Of a DNA stretch of 64,000 nt, positions 45,235-54,100 are shown in pieces. The notes beneath the pieces were generated by a model. The model searched no databases. It saw nothing but the letters and a program-made list of their open reading frames with translations, and was not told the origin of the DNA. The DNA lies in contig NZ_CP092362.2 in NCBI RefSeq assembly GCF_022370635.2, positions 4,464,001 to 4,528,000 of the forward strand, written 5' to 3'. Position 1 is the stretch's first letter. Each line of letters begins with the position of its first letter. Source of the DNA: Mycolicibacterium crocinum. GTDB taxonomy: Bacteria > Actinomycetota > Actinomycetes > Mycobacteriales > Mycobacteriaceae. The translations under genes and the position numbers were made by a program.

Positions 45235-45996
45235 ATGACTTCGAAGGTGTACGAGTCGGCCGCCAGCGCGGTTGCCGACATCCCCAGCGGTGCGACGTTG
45301 GCCGTGGGCGGATTCGGACTGTGCGGCATCCCCGATCGATTGATCCAAGCGCTTCTCGACGCGGGCGTGACGGACCTTGAGGTGTTCTCGAACAACTGCG
45401 GAGTCGACGACTACGGGCTGGGAATCCTGTTGTCCGACGGTCGTATTCGCCGGATCACCGCGTCCTACGTCGGGGAGAACAAGGAGTTCGCGCGGCAATA
45501 CCTGGCCGGTGAACTCGAGGTGGAGCTGACGCCGCAGGGCACCCTGGCCGAGCGGCTGCGCGCCGGCGGCGCCGGGATTCCCGCCTTCTACACCCCGGCC
45601 GGGGTGGGCAGCGTGGTCTCCGACGGCGGGCTGCCGTGGCGCTACGCCGAGGACGGCTCGGTGGCAATTGCCTCCCCGCCCAAGGAAACTCGCGTGTTCG
45701 GCGACAAGCGCTATGTGCTGGAAGAGTCGATCAACGCCGACTTCGCCCTGGTGCACGCCAAGCGCGGCGACACCTACGGAAACCTGGTGTTCAACCGGTC
45801 GGCGATGAACTTCAACCCGCTGTGCGCGATGGCAGGCCGCATCGCCATCGCCCAGGTCGAGGAGCTGGTCGAGCCGGGTGAACTCGATCCGGCGACCGTG
45901 CACCTGCCGGGAGTGTTCATCAACCGCATCGTGCACACCGGACCACAGGACAAGCGCATCGAGAAGCGGACCGTCCGCTCGGAGGAAGCGAACTGA
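45235..45996 (+). CDS. scoA: 3-oxoacid CoA-transferase subunit A
   Basis: This 253-residue subunit A of a succinyl-CoA:3-ketoacid CoA-transferase (family I) starts at ATG 45235, preceded by GGGAAGGGACG. The Gly-rich GGFGLCGIPDRLI and SNNCGVDDYGLG segments are diagnostic of the SCOT/PcaI group. The chain lacks the catalytic Glu, which is in the B subunit. It would move CoA from succinyl-CoA to acetoacetate or 3-oxoadipate. Its stop overlaps the next start by one base (TGATG). Confidence 0.93.
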   Translation: MTSKVYESAASAVADIPSGATLAVGGFGLCGIPDRLIQALLDAGVTDLEVFSNNCGVDDYGLGILLSDGRIRRITASYVGENKEFARQYLAGELEVELTPQGTLAERLRAGGAGIPAFYTPAGVGSVVSDGGLPWRYAEDGSVAIASPPKETRVFGDKRYVLEESINADFALVHAKRGDTYGNLVFNRSAMNFNPLCAMAGRIAIAQVEELVEPGELDPATVHLPGVFINRIVHTGPQDKRIEKRTVRSEEAN

Positions 45997-46652
45997 TGAC
46001 CCAAGCAGCGACGGGATGGACCCGCGACCAGATGGCGGCCCGGGCCGCCGCCGAGATGATCGACGGTGAATACGTCAACCTCGGCATCGGGCTACCGACC
46101 CTGATCCCGAACTACCTGAGCTCCGACGTGCGGGTGACCCTGCATTCGGAGAACGGCATCCTCGGCACCGGCCCCTACCCCACCGATGAGGCGGTCGACG
46201 CCGACCTGATCAATGCGGGCAAGGAGACGGTGACTGTCCTGCCCGGCGCCGCCTTCTTCGATTCGGCGTTGTCGTTCGGCATGATCCGCGGCGGTCACAT
46301 CGACACCGCGGTGCTCGGCGGCATGGAGGTGTCGCAGACCGGCGACCTGGCCAACTGGATGGTGCCCGGCAAGATGGTCAAGGGCATGGGCGGAGCGATG
46401 GACCTGGTCCACGGAGCTGCCCGCGTCATCGTGCTGATGGAGCACACCGACCGGGGCGGCAATCCAAAGATCGTCAAGCAGTGCTCGTTGCCGTTGACCG
46501 GGGTCGGCGTTGTCGACCGGATCATCACCAACCTCGGCGTGATCGACGTCGTCGGCGACGGCACCCTGGTGCTGCGCGAGTTGGCGCCCGGGGTGAGCAC
46601 CGACGACATCGTCGCCGCCACCGAGCCCGAGCTCACCGTGGAACTGCCGTAG
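45996..46652 (+). CDS. scoB: 3-oxoacid CoA-transferase subunit B
   Basis: This 218-residue subunit B has catalytic Glu52 in LHSENGILG, which forms the glutamyl-CoA intermediate. VNLGIGLPTLIPNY and GGMEVSQTGDLANW are family signatures. It is coupled to subunit A. The pair is controlled by the divergent IclR gene. Its end lies 1 bp from the convergent DUF1330 gene, leaving no room for a terminator. It converts a ketoacid to its CoA ester or releases one to end the pathway. Confidence 0.93.
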   Translation: MTQAATGWTRDQMAARAAAEMIDGEYVNLGIGLPTLIPNYLSSDVRVTLHSENGILGTGPYPTDEAVDADLINAGKETVTVLPGAAFFDSALSFGMIRGGHIDTAVLGGMEVSQTGDLANWMVPGKMVKGMGGAMDLVHGAARVIVLMEHTDRGGNPKIVKQCSLPLTGVGVVDRIITNLGVIDVVGDGTLVLRELAPGVSTDDIVAATEPELTVELP

Positions 46653-46653
46653 G

Positions 46654-46938
46654 TCAGAACCCGGAGAGGATCACCGCGTTGGTGTCGGCGGCGGCATGCC
46701 GCAGCTCCCGCGCGGCGCGGTAGGCGTCCGAGTCGTACCAGGCCTGCGCGGCCTCGACCGACTCGAACTCCAGCACGACGGTCTGGTGGCCGTGCCAATT
46801 GCCTTCGAGGACTTGCGGTTTGGCGTCAACGGCAAGCACCTTGACACCACCCATGGCAGCACCGGCGGCCTTGCCATAGGCCTTCATGCCCTCCGGGTCT
46901 TTGATGTCCTCGGTCAGAATCACGTAACCCTTGGCCAT
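46654..46938 (-). CDS. DUF1330 family protein
   Basis: This 94-residue ferredoxin-like-fold (dimeric alpha/beta barrel) DUF1330 protein begins MAKGYVILTEDIKDPEGMKAY, with VVLEFESVEAAQAWYDSDAY in the middle. Members of this superfamily bind or isomerise small catabolites, but no activity is known for DUF1330. It shares a promoter region with the aldehyde dehydrogenase, including a copy of the island palindrome, so it belongs to the regulon. Confidence 0.9.
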   Translation of the reverse strand: MAKGYVILTEDIKDPEGMKAYGKAAGAAMGGVKVLAVDAKPQVLEGNWHGHQTVVLEFESVEAAQAWYDSDAYRAARELRHAAADTNAVILSGF

Positions 46939-46954
46939 GATGTTCCTCTCGTGT

Positions 46955-46969
46955 GAGAATCAGGTTCTC
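46955..46969. promoter_or_regulatory. Island palindrome, DUF1330/aldehyde dehydrogenase
   Basis: GAGAAT cag GTTCTC matches the consensus with G in the first position of the right arm. It is in the 74-bp divergent gap between 46938 and 47013. Confidence 0.7.
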
Positions 46970-47012
46970 GCATTTCGGGTGACAGGTTTCCACGCCATGA
47001 GGGGTAAATGCA

Positions 47013-48497
47013 ATGACCAATGTCGACGCTGACACGGGTGTGCTGGCCGGCGAGCAGCGGATGCTCATCGACGGCGAGCTCCGGTTCACCGACTCCGGAG
47101 CCTTGTTCGACGTCGAGCATCCGGCCTCCGAGCAGGTGGTCGGCCAAGCCACGGACGGTACGGTCGCCGACGTCGAGCGGGCGACCGCCGCCGCGCGCCG
47201 GGCGTTCGACACAACCGACTGGTCCCGGGATCTCGAGTTCCGCTACCACTGCCTCACTCAGCTGCACGAGGCGCTGACCGAAGAGCAGGAACGGTTGCGG
47301 CGCATCGTGATCACCGAGGTGGGCTGTCCGGTCTCGGTCAGCGGATCGCAGATCGAGAGCCCGATCGCCGAGGTGAAGCACTGGGCCGAGCACGGTCGCA
47401 ACTTCGACTACCTCGTCGACACCGGAATCCACGAGACGCAGCTCGGGCCGGCCCGGCGCAAGATCCAGTTCGACCCGGTCGGCGTCGTCGGCGCGATCAC
47501 GCCGTGGAACGTCCCGTTCTACCTCAACATCGCCGAGACGGTGCCGGCGCTGATGGCCGGCAACACCGTCGTGCTCAAGCCGGCCCAGCTCACCCCGTGG
47601 TCGGGTACCGAACTCGGGCGCATCATCTCCGAGAAGACCGACATCCCCGCCGGGGTGTTCAACGTCGTCACCTCCAACGCCAACGAGGTGGGCGCGGCGC
47701 TGTCGGCCGATCCGCGGGTGGACATGATCACCTTCACCGGCTCCACTGCCACCGGCCGGGCGATCCTGGCCGCCGGCGCGTCGACGGTCAAGAAGACTCT
47801 GCTGGAGCTCGGCGGCAAGTCGACGCACATCGTCTGCGATGACGCGGATTTCAACGCATGCCTACCGATGGCGGCGATGTTCGCCTGCGTGATGTCCGGC
47901 CAGAGCTGCATCTTGAGCAGCCGAGTCCTGTTGCCGCGCAGCCGGTATGACGAAGGTCTGGAGATCCTCAAGACCATGATGGAGCAGTTCCCGGTCGGCG
48001 ACCCATGGACCCCGGGCATCATGCAGGGCCCGCAGATCAGCGCCATGCAGCGGCAGAAAACGCTCAGCCTGATCCAGTCCGGTATCGCCGACGGCGCCAG
48101 GCTGGTCACGGGCGGTGGCATTCCCGAGAACCTGGGATGCGGCTACTACGTGCAGCCGACCCTGCTCGCCGACGTCGACCCCACCTCGGAGATCGCCCAG
48201 ACCGAGATCTTCGGGCCGGTGATCACCGTGACCCCGTACGACACTGATGACGAGGCCGTCGAGATCTCGAACAACACCATCTACGGACTCTCCGGGGATG
48301 TCACCAGCGGTGACGACGACCGCGCGCTGAACATCGCGCTGCGGTTGCGGACCGGCAGCGTCACCACCAACGGGCATTCGTTCTTCGGAATCACCAGCCC
48401 ATTCGGTGGCACCAAGCAGAGCGGCCTGGGCCACCGCAACGGCGACGAGGGCTACCGGGAGTACCTGAACATGAAGACGATCGGCGTGCGGCCGTAG
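47013..48497 (+). CDS. Aldehyde dehydrogenase
   Basis: This 494-residue NAD(P)-dependent aldehyde dehydrogenase has ITPWNVPFYLNI, LKPAQLTPWSG, TFTGSTATGR, catalytic Glu in LELGGKS (about 267), and nucleophilic Cys299 in SGQSCILSSR. The proton relay and GGTKQSGLG end are typical. It would oxidise an aldehyde of the pathway, such as the semialdehyde formed by the 3-hydroxyisobutyrate dehydrogenase-like enzymes, to an acid. It is the rightmost gene under the island palindrome and is followed by a palindromic terminator. Confidence 0.93.
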   Translation: MTNVDADTGVLAGEQRMLIDGELRFTDSGALFDVEHPASEQVVGQATDGTVADVERATAAARRAFDTTDWSRDLEFRYHCLTQLHEALTEEQERLRRIVITEVGCPVSVSGSQIESPIAEVKHWAEHGRNFDYLVDTGIHETQLGPARRKIQFDPVGVVGAITPWNVPFYLNIAETVPALMAGNTVVLKPAQLTPWSGTELGRIISEKTDIPAGVFNVVTSNANEVGAALSADPRVDMITFTGSTATGRAILAAGASTVKKTLLELGGKSTHIVCDDADFNACLPMAAMFACVMSGQSCILSSRVLLPRSRYDEGLEILKTMMEQFPVGDPWTPGIMQGPQISAMQRQKTLSLIQSGIADGARLVTGGGIPENLGCGYYVQPTLLADVDPTSEIAQTEIFGPVITVTPYDTDDEAVEISNNTIYGLSGDVTSGDDDRALNIALRLRTGSVTTNGHSFFGITSPFGGTKQSGLGHRNGDEGYREYLNMKTIGVRP

Positions 48498-48505
48498 GGC
48501 TTTGA

Positions 48506-48567
48506 CGTTGAGACCGCGCCGAGAGCGCAACGTGCACGCAAATATCGCCCCGGGTGCGGTCTCAACG
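48506..48567. terminator. Terminator or repeated intergenic palindrome
   Basis: cgttgagaccgc (48506-48517) pairs with gcggtctcaacg (48556-48567), a 12-bp perfect stem. The 38-base loop contains a second inverted repeat (gcaacgtgcacg and others). It directly follows the aldehyde dehydrogenase stop. The form resembles an intergenic repeat common in mycobacteria. Confidence 0.65.
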
Positions 48568-48617
48568 CGCCGGCCACCTGTCGTCTACATTCGACAAGAA
48601 CGGATCTGGAGGCGCAC

Positions 48618-48878
48618 ATGATCAAGCTCGAACTGCCCTATGTCACCGTGACGGTCGACGATCGGTTCCGCGATCGGCTGGCCGGCGTCGGTGACCGGTT
48701 GCGCATCACGTTGACCGCGTACCTGCGCAACGCCGCCGACGATCTCGACGGCCTCGGCCGCAAGGCCACCGCGGCCTGTCAGACCGCGGCCGTGCGTGTC
48801 GACACCGCGATGGCCGCCGCCAATGACCGCATCGCCTCCGAGCCCGAGGTGCACGTGCCGCACCTGAAAGTCGTATGA
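48618..48878 (+). CDS. Small conserved hypothetical protein
   Basis: This 86-residue protein starts at ATG 48618 after a strong ggagg. It is short, Arg/Ala-rich and probably helical (DRLAGVGDRLRITLTAYLRNAADDLDGLGRKATAAC). There is one Cys and no signal peptide. The next gene starts one base after its stop, so they are co-transcribed with the SDR. I do not recognise it. Confidence 0.75.
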   Translation: MIKLELPYVTVTVDDRFRDRLAGVGDRLRITLTAYLRNAADDLDGLGRKATAACQTAAVRVDTAMAAANDRIASEPEVHVPHLKVV

Positions 48879-48879
48879 G

Positions 48880-49662
48880 GTGAGCACGCCCAGCGTCTTC
48901 ATCACCGGAGCCGCTGCGGGTATCGGGCGGGCGACCGCCTTGACCTTCGCCCGAAACGGCTACCGGGTGGGCGCCTACGACATCGACCTCGACGGGCTGG
49001 CCGGGCTGCGCGAGGAGATCGTCGCACTGGGCGGCGACGTGGTGATCGGCGAGCTCAATGTCACCGATGCCGACCAATGGGCCGCACGGCTGCGTGAATT
49101 CACCGGCAGCACAGGCACACTCGACATCCTGGTGAACAACGCCGGGGTGCTGACCACGGGCGCGTTCGCCGACGTACCGCTCGACGTTCACCGGCAGATG
49201 GTGGACATCAACGTCTACGGCGCACTGGCCGGCCTGCATGCCGCATTCCCCTACCTGCGCGACACCCCGCGCGCCCAGGTGGTCAACATGTGTTCGGCCT
49301 CCGCGCTGTACGGCCAGCCCGAACTCGCCACCTACTCGGCCACCAAGTTCGCGCTGCGCGCGCTCACCGAAGCGCTGGAACTCGAGTGGCGCCAATACGG
49401 GATCCGAGTGCTGGCGCTGTGGCCGCTATTCGTCAAGACCGCGATGACCGACGGCGTCGAGACCGCCAGTACTAAATCGCTGGGCGTCAACCTCCAGCCG
49501 GAAGACGTAGCGGCCGCGGTGTATTCGGCCACGCATCGACGCGGTCGACTGGCCAGGGTGCACTATCCGGTCGGGCGTCAGACCGCAGTGTTGGCCGCGC
49601 TGTCGCAAGTGTCGCCCAACTGGAAGCAACGGTTGATGACGAAAACACTGACGCGCAATTAG
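48880..49662 (+). CDS. SDR-family oxidoreductase
   Basis: This 260-residue classical short-chain dehydrogenase has TGAAAGIGRA (about 9-18), NNAGV, catalytic Ser in CSASALYG and YSATK. The substrate is unknown. GTG 48880 begins one base after the previous stop. Its stop overlaps the stop of the convergent secreted-protein gene by three bases. It may act on a lipid or ketone but shows nothing specific to the island, and no palindrome stands upstream. Confidence 0.9.
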   Translation: MSTPSVFITGAAAGIGRATALTFARNGYRVGAYDIDLDGLAGLREEIVALGGDVVIGELNVTDADQWAARLREFTGSTGTLDILVNNAGVLTTGAFADVPLDVHRQMVDINVYGALAGLHAAFPYLRDTPRAQVVNMCSASALYGQPELATYSATKFALRALTEALELEWRQYGIRVLALWPLFVKTAMTDGVETASTKSLGVNLQPEDVAAAVYSATHRRGRLARVHYPVGRQTAVLAALSQVSPNWKQRLMTKTLTRN

Positions 49663-49922
49663 CCGATCGCGGTGTACGGCTTCCTCGGCGGCTGCTGATT
49701 CTGCCGAAACGATTGGCACAGACCAAGATTGCTCGCCACGCACGGCACACCGTTGATGGTCGGGGCACTGCCTTCCAAATAACACTGACCGGTGTACTGG
49801 TTGTTGATGTGCCCCGCCGGGCAGCCTTGCGCGGCCGCCGCGGGCGCTCCGACGGCGATCCCCGCGATCAGACCGGTGGCCGCCACCGCATAGACGATCC
49901 GTCGTCCCCAGTGCGTCGTCAT
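49659..49922 (-). CDS. Small secreted four-cysteine protein
   Basis: This 87-residue protein starts at ATG 49922. It has an n-region of Arg, a hydrophobic core (VYAVAATGLIAGIAVGA) and an AxA signal-peptidase site near residue 31 (PAAAAQG). The mature part of about 55 residues has four Cys, Asn/Gln-rich loops and QNQQPPRKPY at the end. Two disulfides are likely. The function is unknown; it could be an envelope or host-interaction protein. It is convergent with the SDR gene. Confidence 0.75.
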   Translation of the reverse strand: MTTHWGRRIVYAVAATGLIAGIAVGAPAAAAQGCPAGHINNQYTGQCYLEGSAPTINGVPCVASNLGLCQSFRQNQQPPRKPYTAIG

Positions 49923-50000
49923 CGGCAGACCCCTTTGCCCTTCCGCAGCCCAGACTACGCGTGTACGGCCGGGCCACGGCGCGTGATTAGGATCGGTGGC

Positions 50001-50525
50001 ATGCCGGAGCCGACCGATGCTGTGGACGACACGTCGTCGACAACTCACCGTCCCAACCGCCAATCCCGATCCTCGTTGGGTTGGGTCGCTCCGCTTGCAT
50101 TGGTCGTCGCACTGATCGCGACCGGCCTGGCCGGGTGGGCGCTGCTGCGGCCCGCACCGTCCACGCCCGCTCCCACCACCGCTGCCGCGCCGCAGAACGG
50201 TGACCCCAAAGCGAACGCCTGCGCCGCCTACCGCACCGTGAGTTCGGCGGTGTCCCTGCAGACCCACGCCGACACGGGCGCCGAGGTTCAGGGCGTGGCC
50301 GCCAACGCGCGACTGGCGATGTCCGGTGGCGCGACCTACCTGCTGGCCCACCTCAGCCCGGCCACACCGGGCGACCTTGCCGACGCGATTCGCGCCTTCG
50401 CGGCAGGGCTGCAGGATATTTCGATGAACGCGTTAGCCGGGGTGCCGAACGACGACCCGAACCAGGCCGAGCGGCTGAGCAACGCGGAGAAGACGAACAG
50501 CAAGATCGCCGAACTCTGCAAATAG
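50001..50525 (+). CDS. Single-pass membrane protein, hypothetical
   Basis: This 174-residue protein begins at ATG 50001. A short cytoplasmic start is followed by a transmembrane helix (WVAPLALVVALIATGLAGWALL, about residues 28-49) and a Pro/Thr/Ala linker. The extracellular domain of about 110 residues has two Cys (ACAAYR and ELCK at the end). The arrangement is common among mycobacterial envelope proteins of unknown function. It is divergent from the secreted gene at 49922. Confidence 0.8.
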   Translation: MPEPTDAVDDTSSTTHRPNRQSRSSLGWVAPLALVVALIATGLAGWALLRPAPSTPAPTTAAAPQNGDPKANACAAYRTVSSAVSLQTHADTGAEVQGVAANARLAMSGGATYLLAHLSPATPGDLADAIRAFAAGLQDISMNALAGVPNDDPNQAERLSNAEKTNSKIAELCK

Positions 50526-50694
50526 CCCACTACGACGGGTTTTACAGGGTCAGTTCAACTGGCGTTTGCACGAAGTTCGACAGTGCGCCAAGTGGGGTCC
50601 AGTCCGGGGTAAGGGTCGTCTCCTTGGATTTCCATGTCAGTGACCACTCGGCGCATTTGCCGGACTGAACGTCTTCTTCGAAGGGAATTCGACC

Positions 50695-52176
50695 TTGTCC
50701 AAACACCGCAAGAAATCGCTCCGGGTGGCTGCGCCAGCCTTTGTCACCACGGGCGTCGCCGGTGCGGCGATGGTGGGAGCGGCCGTCTTGTTCGCCACCA
50801 CCGACGCCCCCAAGACCACGGCTTCGCCTGCGTACAAGCTGACCTCGACCGAGTCGGATCTGCTGCTGTTCGGCAACAGCCTTGCCGGCAGCAACTCCAA
50901 GGCGGCCGCCCCGACGGCTTCCGCCACTGCCAACGCCACCAACTTCGTCGCCGAGTTCATCGGCAACGGCACTGCCGAGCACCCCAACGGCGGCCTGCTC
51001 ATCGGCAACGGCTACAGCTACAGCGCCGCTGATGCGCAGTGCGCCAGTGCATCCTGCAACGGCGGCCGCGGCGGCCTGCTCATGGGCAACGGCGGTAACG
51101 GCTACAACGGCGGCAACGGTGGCAGCGCCGGGCTGTACGGCAACGGCGGCAACGGCGGCGACGCCCTGAGCTCAGCCATCAACGGCGGCAAGGGCGGTAA
51201 CGGCGGCAACGGCGGACTGGTCGCGGGCAACTCCGCCTCCGGCGCACTGTTCGGCGGCGGCGGCGGCAACGGCGGCAAGGGTATCGCCGGCGGTGCCGGC
51301 GGCAACGGCGGCGATGCCGGGCCGTTCTCCGGTAGCGGTGGCGCCGGCGGCGCCGGCGGCGCCAGCACGTCCGCGGGTGTCAACGGCGGCAACGGCGGCA
51401 ACGGCGGCAACGCCGCGTCGACGCCGATCCTCGGTGGCGGTACCGCAGGTGCCGGCGGCGCAGGCGGCGCGGGCTACACCAACGCTGCCGGCGCAGGAAC
51501 CAACGGCGGCAACGGCGGTAACGGCGGCAAGGCCGGCTTCTACGGCAACGCGGCGGGCGGCGCCGCAGGCGCTGGCGGCGCGGGCGGCGGCGGCACCACG
51601 GCCGGCGGAACCGGTGGCAACGGCGGAACCGGTGGCACCGGCGGCCTCGCCGCCGGTAACGGTGGCGCCGGCGGCGCGGGTGGCACCGGCGGCACGGCCT
51701 CCGCGGGCGCCGGCGGCAACGGCGGAACCGGCGGCAGCGGCGGCACCGGTGGTGCGGTCGGTAACGGTGGCGCAGGTGGCGCAGGTGGCGACGCCGGCGC
51801 AGGCACCACGACGGGCGGCAGCGGCGGCAGCGGTGGCACCGGCGGCCTGGCAGGCAACAACGGCGGCGCCGGCGGTGCCGGTGGTAAGGGTGGCGCAGGC
51901 GCCACCGGCGGCAAGGGTGGCCTGGGCGGCTTCGGCGGCTTCAGCGGCGGCGCCGGCGGCAGTGGCGCCAACGGCGGCAACGGCGCCACGACCGGCTCGG
52001 GCGGCAAGGGTGGCAACGGCGCCAACGGCGGCGGCAGCCTCATCTCGGGTGGCAAGGGCGGTAACGGCGGCACCGGCGGTAAGGGCGGGGCAACCAATGG
52101 CTCGGCCGGACAGCAGGGCACCGGCGGAGTCGGACCGACCGCCGGTAAGGGTGGCACCGGCGGCGCCGGCGGCTAA
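50695..52176 (+). CDS. PGRS-like Gly/Asn-rich exported protein without a PE domain
   Basis: This 493-residue protein starts at TTG 50695 after gaaggga. The N-terminus is basic with a hydrophobic segment (about 12-33), then a Ser/Ala-rich linker, GNGTAEHPNGGLLIGNGYS (about 90-108), and a pair of Cys. From about residue 120 it is a nearly pure Gly-Gly-x array (GGNGG, GGAGG, GGTGG). It lacks the PE start, unlike PE_PGRS proteins, so it is a signal-peptide or anchor-bearing PGRS protein. It is presumably at the cell surface. A perfect hairpin terminator follows. Confidence 0.85.
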   Translation: MSKHRKKSLRVAAPAFVTTGVAGAAMVGAAVLFATTDAPKTTASPAYKLTSTESDLLLFGNSLAGSNSKAAAPTASATANATNFVAEFIGNGTAEHPNGGLLIGNGYSYSAADAQCASASCNGGRGGLLMGNGGNGYNGGNGGSAGLYGNGGNGGDALSSAINGGKGGNGGNGGLVAGNSASGALFGGGGGNGGKGIAGGAGGNGGDAGPFSGSGGAGGAGGASTSAGVNGGNGGNGGNAASTPILGGGTAGAGGAGGAGYTNAAGAGTNGGNGGNGGKAGFYGNAAGGAAGAGGAGGGGTTAGGTGGNGGTGGTGGLAAGNGGAGGAGGTGGTASAGAGGNGGTGGSGGTGGAVGNGGAGGAGGDAGAGTTTGGSGGSGGTGGLAGNNGGAGGAGGKGGAGATGGKGGLGGFGGFSGGAGGSGANGGNGATTGSGGKGGNGANGGGSLISGGKGGNGGTGGKGGATNGSAGQQGTGGVGPTAGKGGTGGAGG

Positions 52177-52191
52177 CCCGTCAGATACGCG

Positions 52192-52223
52192 AATCGGCCC
52201 CCTCCGAAAGGAGGGGGCCGATT
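52192..52223. terminator. Strong intrinsic terminator
   Basis: aatcggccccctcc (52192-52205) pairs with ggagggggccgatt (52210-52223) around a gaaa tetraloop, followed by ttcgtct. It lies 16 bp after the PGRS-like stop and between convergent genes. Confidence 0.9.
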
Positions 52224-52248
52224 TCGTCTCAGCGCGTTGCTATTTCGG

Positions 52249-52821
52249 TCAGGCGCGTGCGCCGTTCATTGCACACGCCATCTGAGCGTTCTTCGCATCG
52301 GTGTTCATGTCACTGGCCGTCGTGTTCAGTGAATCGCCGCCACCGCGAATGCCCATGATCAGCAGGAGTTTTGCGGCGCGCAGCGACCACGACCGCATGG
52401 GCGCCGAAATGTCCTCGGGCAGACCGGGTGTCGACGCCGCCGACATAGCCGCGGATGCGGCCTCCCGCAATGCGGTGCGGCCGATGACGTTCGAGTTGGC
52501 CACGTTCGGATCTTGGTAATTCACACTGTTTCCGCTGCCAGCGGAGTCGTAAGCGAAGTCCTCGTAGTACGACGCCGCGTAATCGAGCGCCCCTCCGAAC
52601 TGCTTACAGGCGTCCGGTATCGCGCTGGAGGGTGCCGCGTCCGGCGGCGGCACATCCAACGGCGCGGCCGGCGCGGCCACGTTCGCGGGCGCCGGTCCTG
52701 GCGCCGGAACCGGCTGTTGAGTGTCCGGGTCGGCGAACGCAACGGGTGCGGCGAACAATGCCGATCCCGACACCAACAGCGCGGCTGTCAGCGTCTGGCC
52801 ATATCGCAGTGACGATTTCAT
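52249..52821 (-). CDS. Secreted hypothetical protein
   Basis: This 190-residue protein starts at ATG 52821 with aggagg six bases upstream. The signal peptide is clear (TLTAALLVSGSALFAAPVAFADP, cleavage near residue 31). A Pro/Ala linker follows, then a domain with two Cys (PDACKQFGG and QMACAMNG), an acidic stretch (YYEDFAYDSAGSG) and helical ends. It resembles small mycobacterial exported proteins of unknown function. It is divergent from the MspA-like gene at 53208 across 386 bp. Confidence 0.85.
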   Translation of the reverse strand: MKSSLRYGQTLTAALLVSGSALFAAPVAFADPDTQQPVPAPGPAPANVAAPAAPLDVPPPDAAPSSAIPDACKQFGGALDYAASYYEDFAYDSAGSGNSVNYQDPNVANSNVIGRTALREAASAAMSAASTPGLPEDISAPMRSWSLRAAKLLLIMGIRGGGDSLNTTASDMNTDAKNAQMACAMNGARA

Positions 52822-53207
52822 CGCTTCCTCCTGGATCGTGGGTTCCCCCGAACCGTCCGGCTGGAAGTTCCAAACCAGCCCAACCCGAACCCGGGACAAC
52901 AGGGCCCTGCAGGGTCAGGACGAAAGAGATGATCGACGGGATAGCTGTCTCACCGGTTAACGGACACTGAACAGCCGGCGCCTTCAGAGGATCGATCCGA
53001 TGTCACCCGTCATCGACGTCGCACTCAGCTGGTATCAGGTTGAGACCCAAAGCGGCGCGTCAGAACTCGATCGCAGAAAAATGACGCTCGGTAGACGGTA
53101 ATCGGGTGGAAGTTGTTGGGGCGGCGTTAACCGTTCAGACACCCTTCAACTCAATGATTCCTCCGAACGACACAGTGGATATCAACGACGAGAGGCGCCA
53201 ACACGAC
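52822..53207. other. Divergent intergenic region
   Basis: 386 bp lie between the two divergent secreted-protein genes; it holds their promoters. No gene is seen. The last 60 bases resemble the leader of the second porin gene (about 54040-54100), so the upstream part was duplicated with the porin genes. Confidence 0.5.
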
Positions 53208-53891
53208 ATGTTGAAACGCTTTGCCGCATTGGCTGGAGTATGCCTGCTGGCCCCGATGGGAGCGGCTCCGCTCGCCTTGGCCGACCCGCCGGCCGATCCC
53301 AACGCGGCACCCGCCGCCAACGTCGGGCCGCAGGGGCCTGTGCCCTCTGCCGCACCCGGCGTTCTCAAGACGCCCGACGGCTGGACGCTCAGCGTGACCG
53401 GCAAGGACGAGTCCATGGAACCCGTGGCGTCCCTGACGAATTCGCCGTGGTCCCGTGAGTACTTGGTCGACGGTACGTTTACCGCCACGGTGAACGGCGG
53501 TGGCAGCACCAAGCTGGCCGGCGGCACGTTGGAGGCCGGCTACCAAATCGGTTGCGGCATCACCCAAGACGACATCGAGTCGATTGCCACCGGTGGTATC
53601 ACGCCGGGTGTGGGCATTCCGCTCGTCAATGGCTCGCTGTTGCCGATCACCCTTGGCCTCTCGGCGGCCTACCAGATGAAGATCGACCTCAAGCCCGGCA
53701 CGGTGAACATCGTTCCGGTCGGCAAGAAGGAGTTCAAGGGCACTGCTCCGCGAGTCTCCATCACCGGATTCCGTATCAAGATCGACGGTTGCGCCGGCCA
53801 ATCCTTCATCCGGTCCTACGCCACGCTGACCAGCTCCACCGACAACACCGACGACGTCGTGACCTACCTCGGCGTCACCAAAGCGGTCTGA
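53208..53891 (+). CDS. MspA-family porin
   Basis: This 227-residue protein begins at ATG 53208. A signal peptide ends near ALADP (about residue 25), followed by a Pro/Ala-rich linker. MspA-family hallmarks are WTLSVTGKD, SREYLVDGTFTATV and GTLEAGYQIGCGI, and the C-terminal half has beta strands. MspA forms an octameric outer-membrane channel in mycobacteria. Two Cys (YQIGCGI and DGCAGQS) are not in MspA itself and could form a disulfide. It is the first of a tandem pair. Confidence 0.85.
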   Translation: MLKRFAALAGVCLLAPMGAAPLALADPPADPNAAPAANVGPQGPVPSAAPGVLKTPDGWTLSVTGKDESMEPVASLTNSPWSREYLVDGTFTATVNGGGSTKLAGGTLEAGYQIGCGITQDDIESIATGGITPGVGIPLVNGSLLPITLGLSAAYQMKIDLKPGTVNIVPVGKKEFKGTAPRVSITGFRIKIDGCAGQSFIRSYATLTSSTDNTDDVVTYLGVTKAV

Positions 53892-54100
53892 CAACTTCAC
53901 ATCGTCGTTCCCGCATTCGGCTGCCCGTCATCGACGCGGTGGTGGGCAGCCGATTTGCACGACCCAAAGACTCCGCGGGAATGCCCATTAGATGAGCACC
54001 GGGCGTAAAGCGTTGGCGCCCCGTTCACCGAATGGACACCCCACCAATCAATCATTTCCCCCGAATCCAGTGAATTTGAGACGGAAGGCGCCGACAGGAT

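Noticed and set aside
51060..52176. Short direct repeats resembling a CRISPR array
   Set aside because: They are GGC/GGT-GGC-xxC codon repeats of a Gly-rich protein in an open frame, without uniform spacers.
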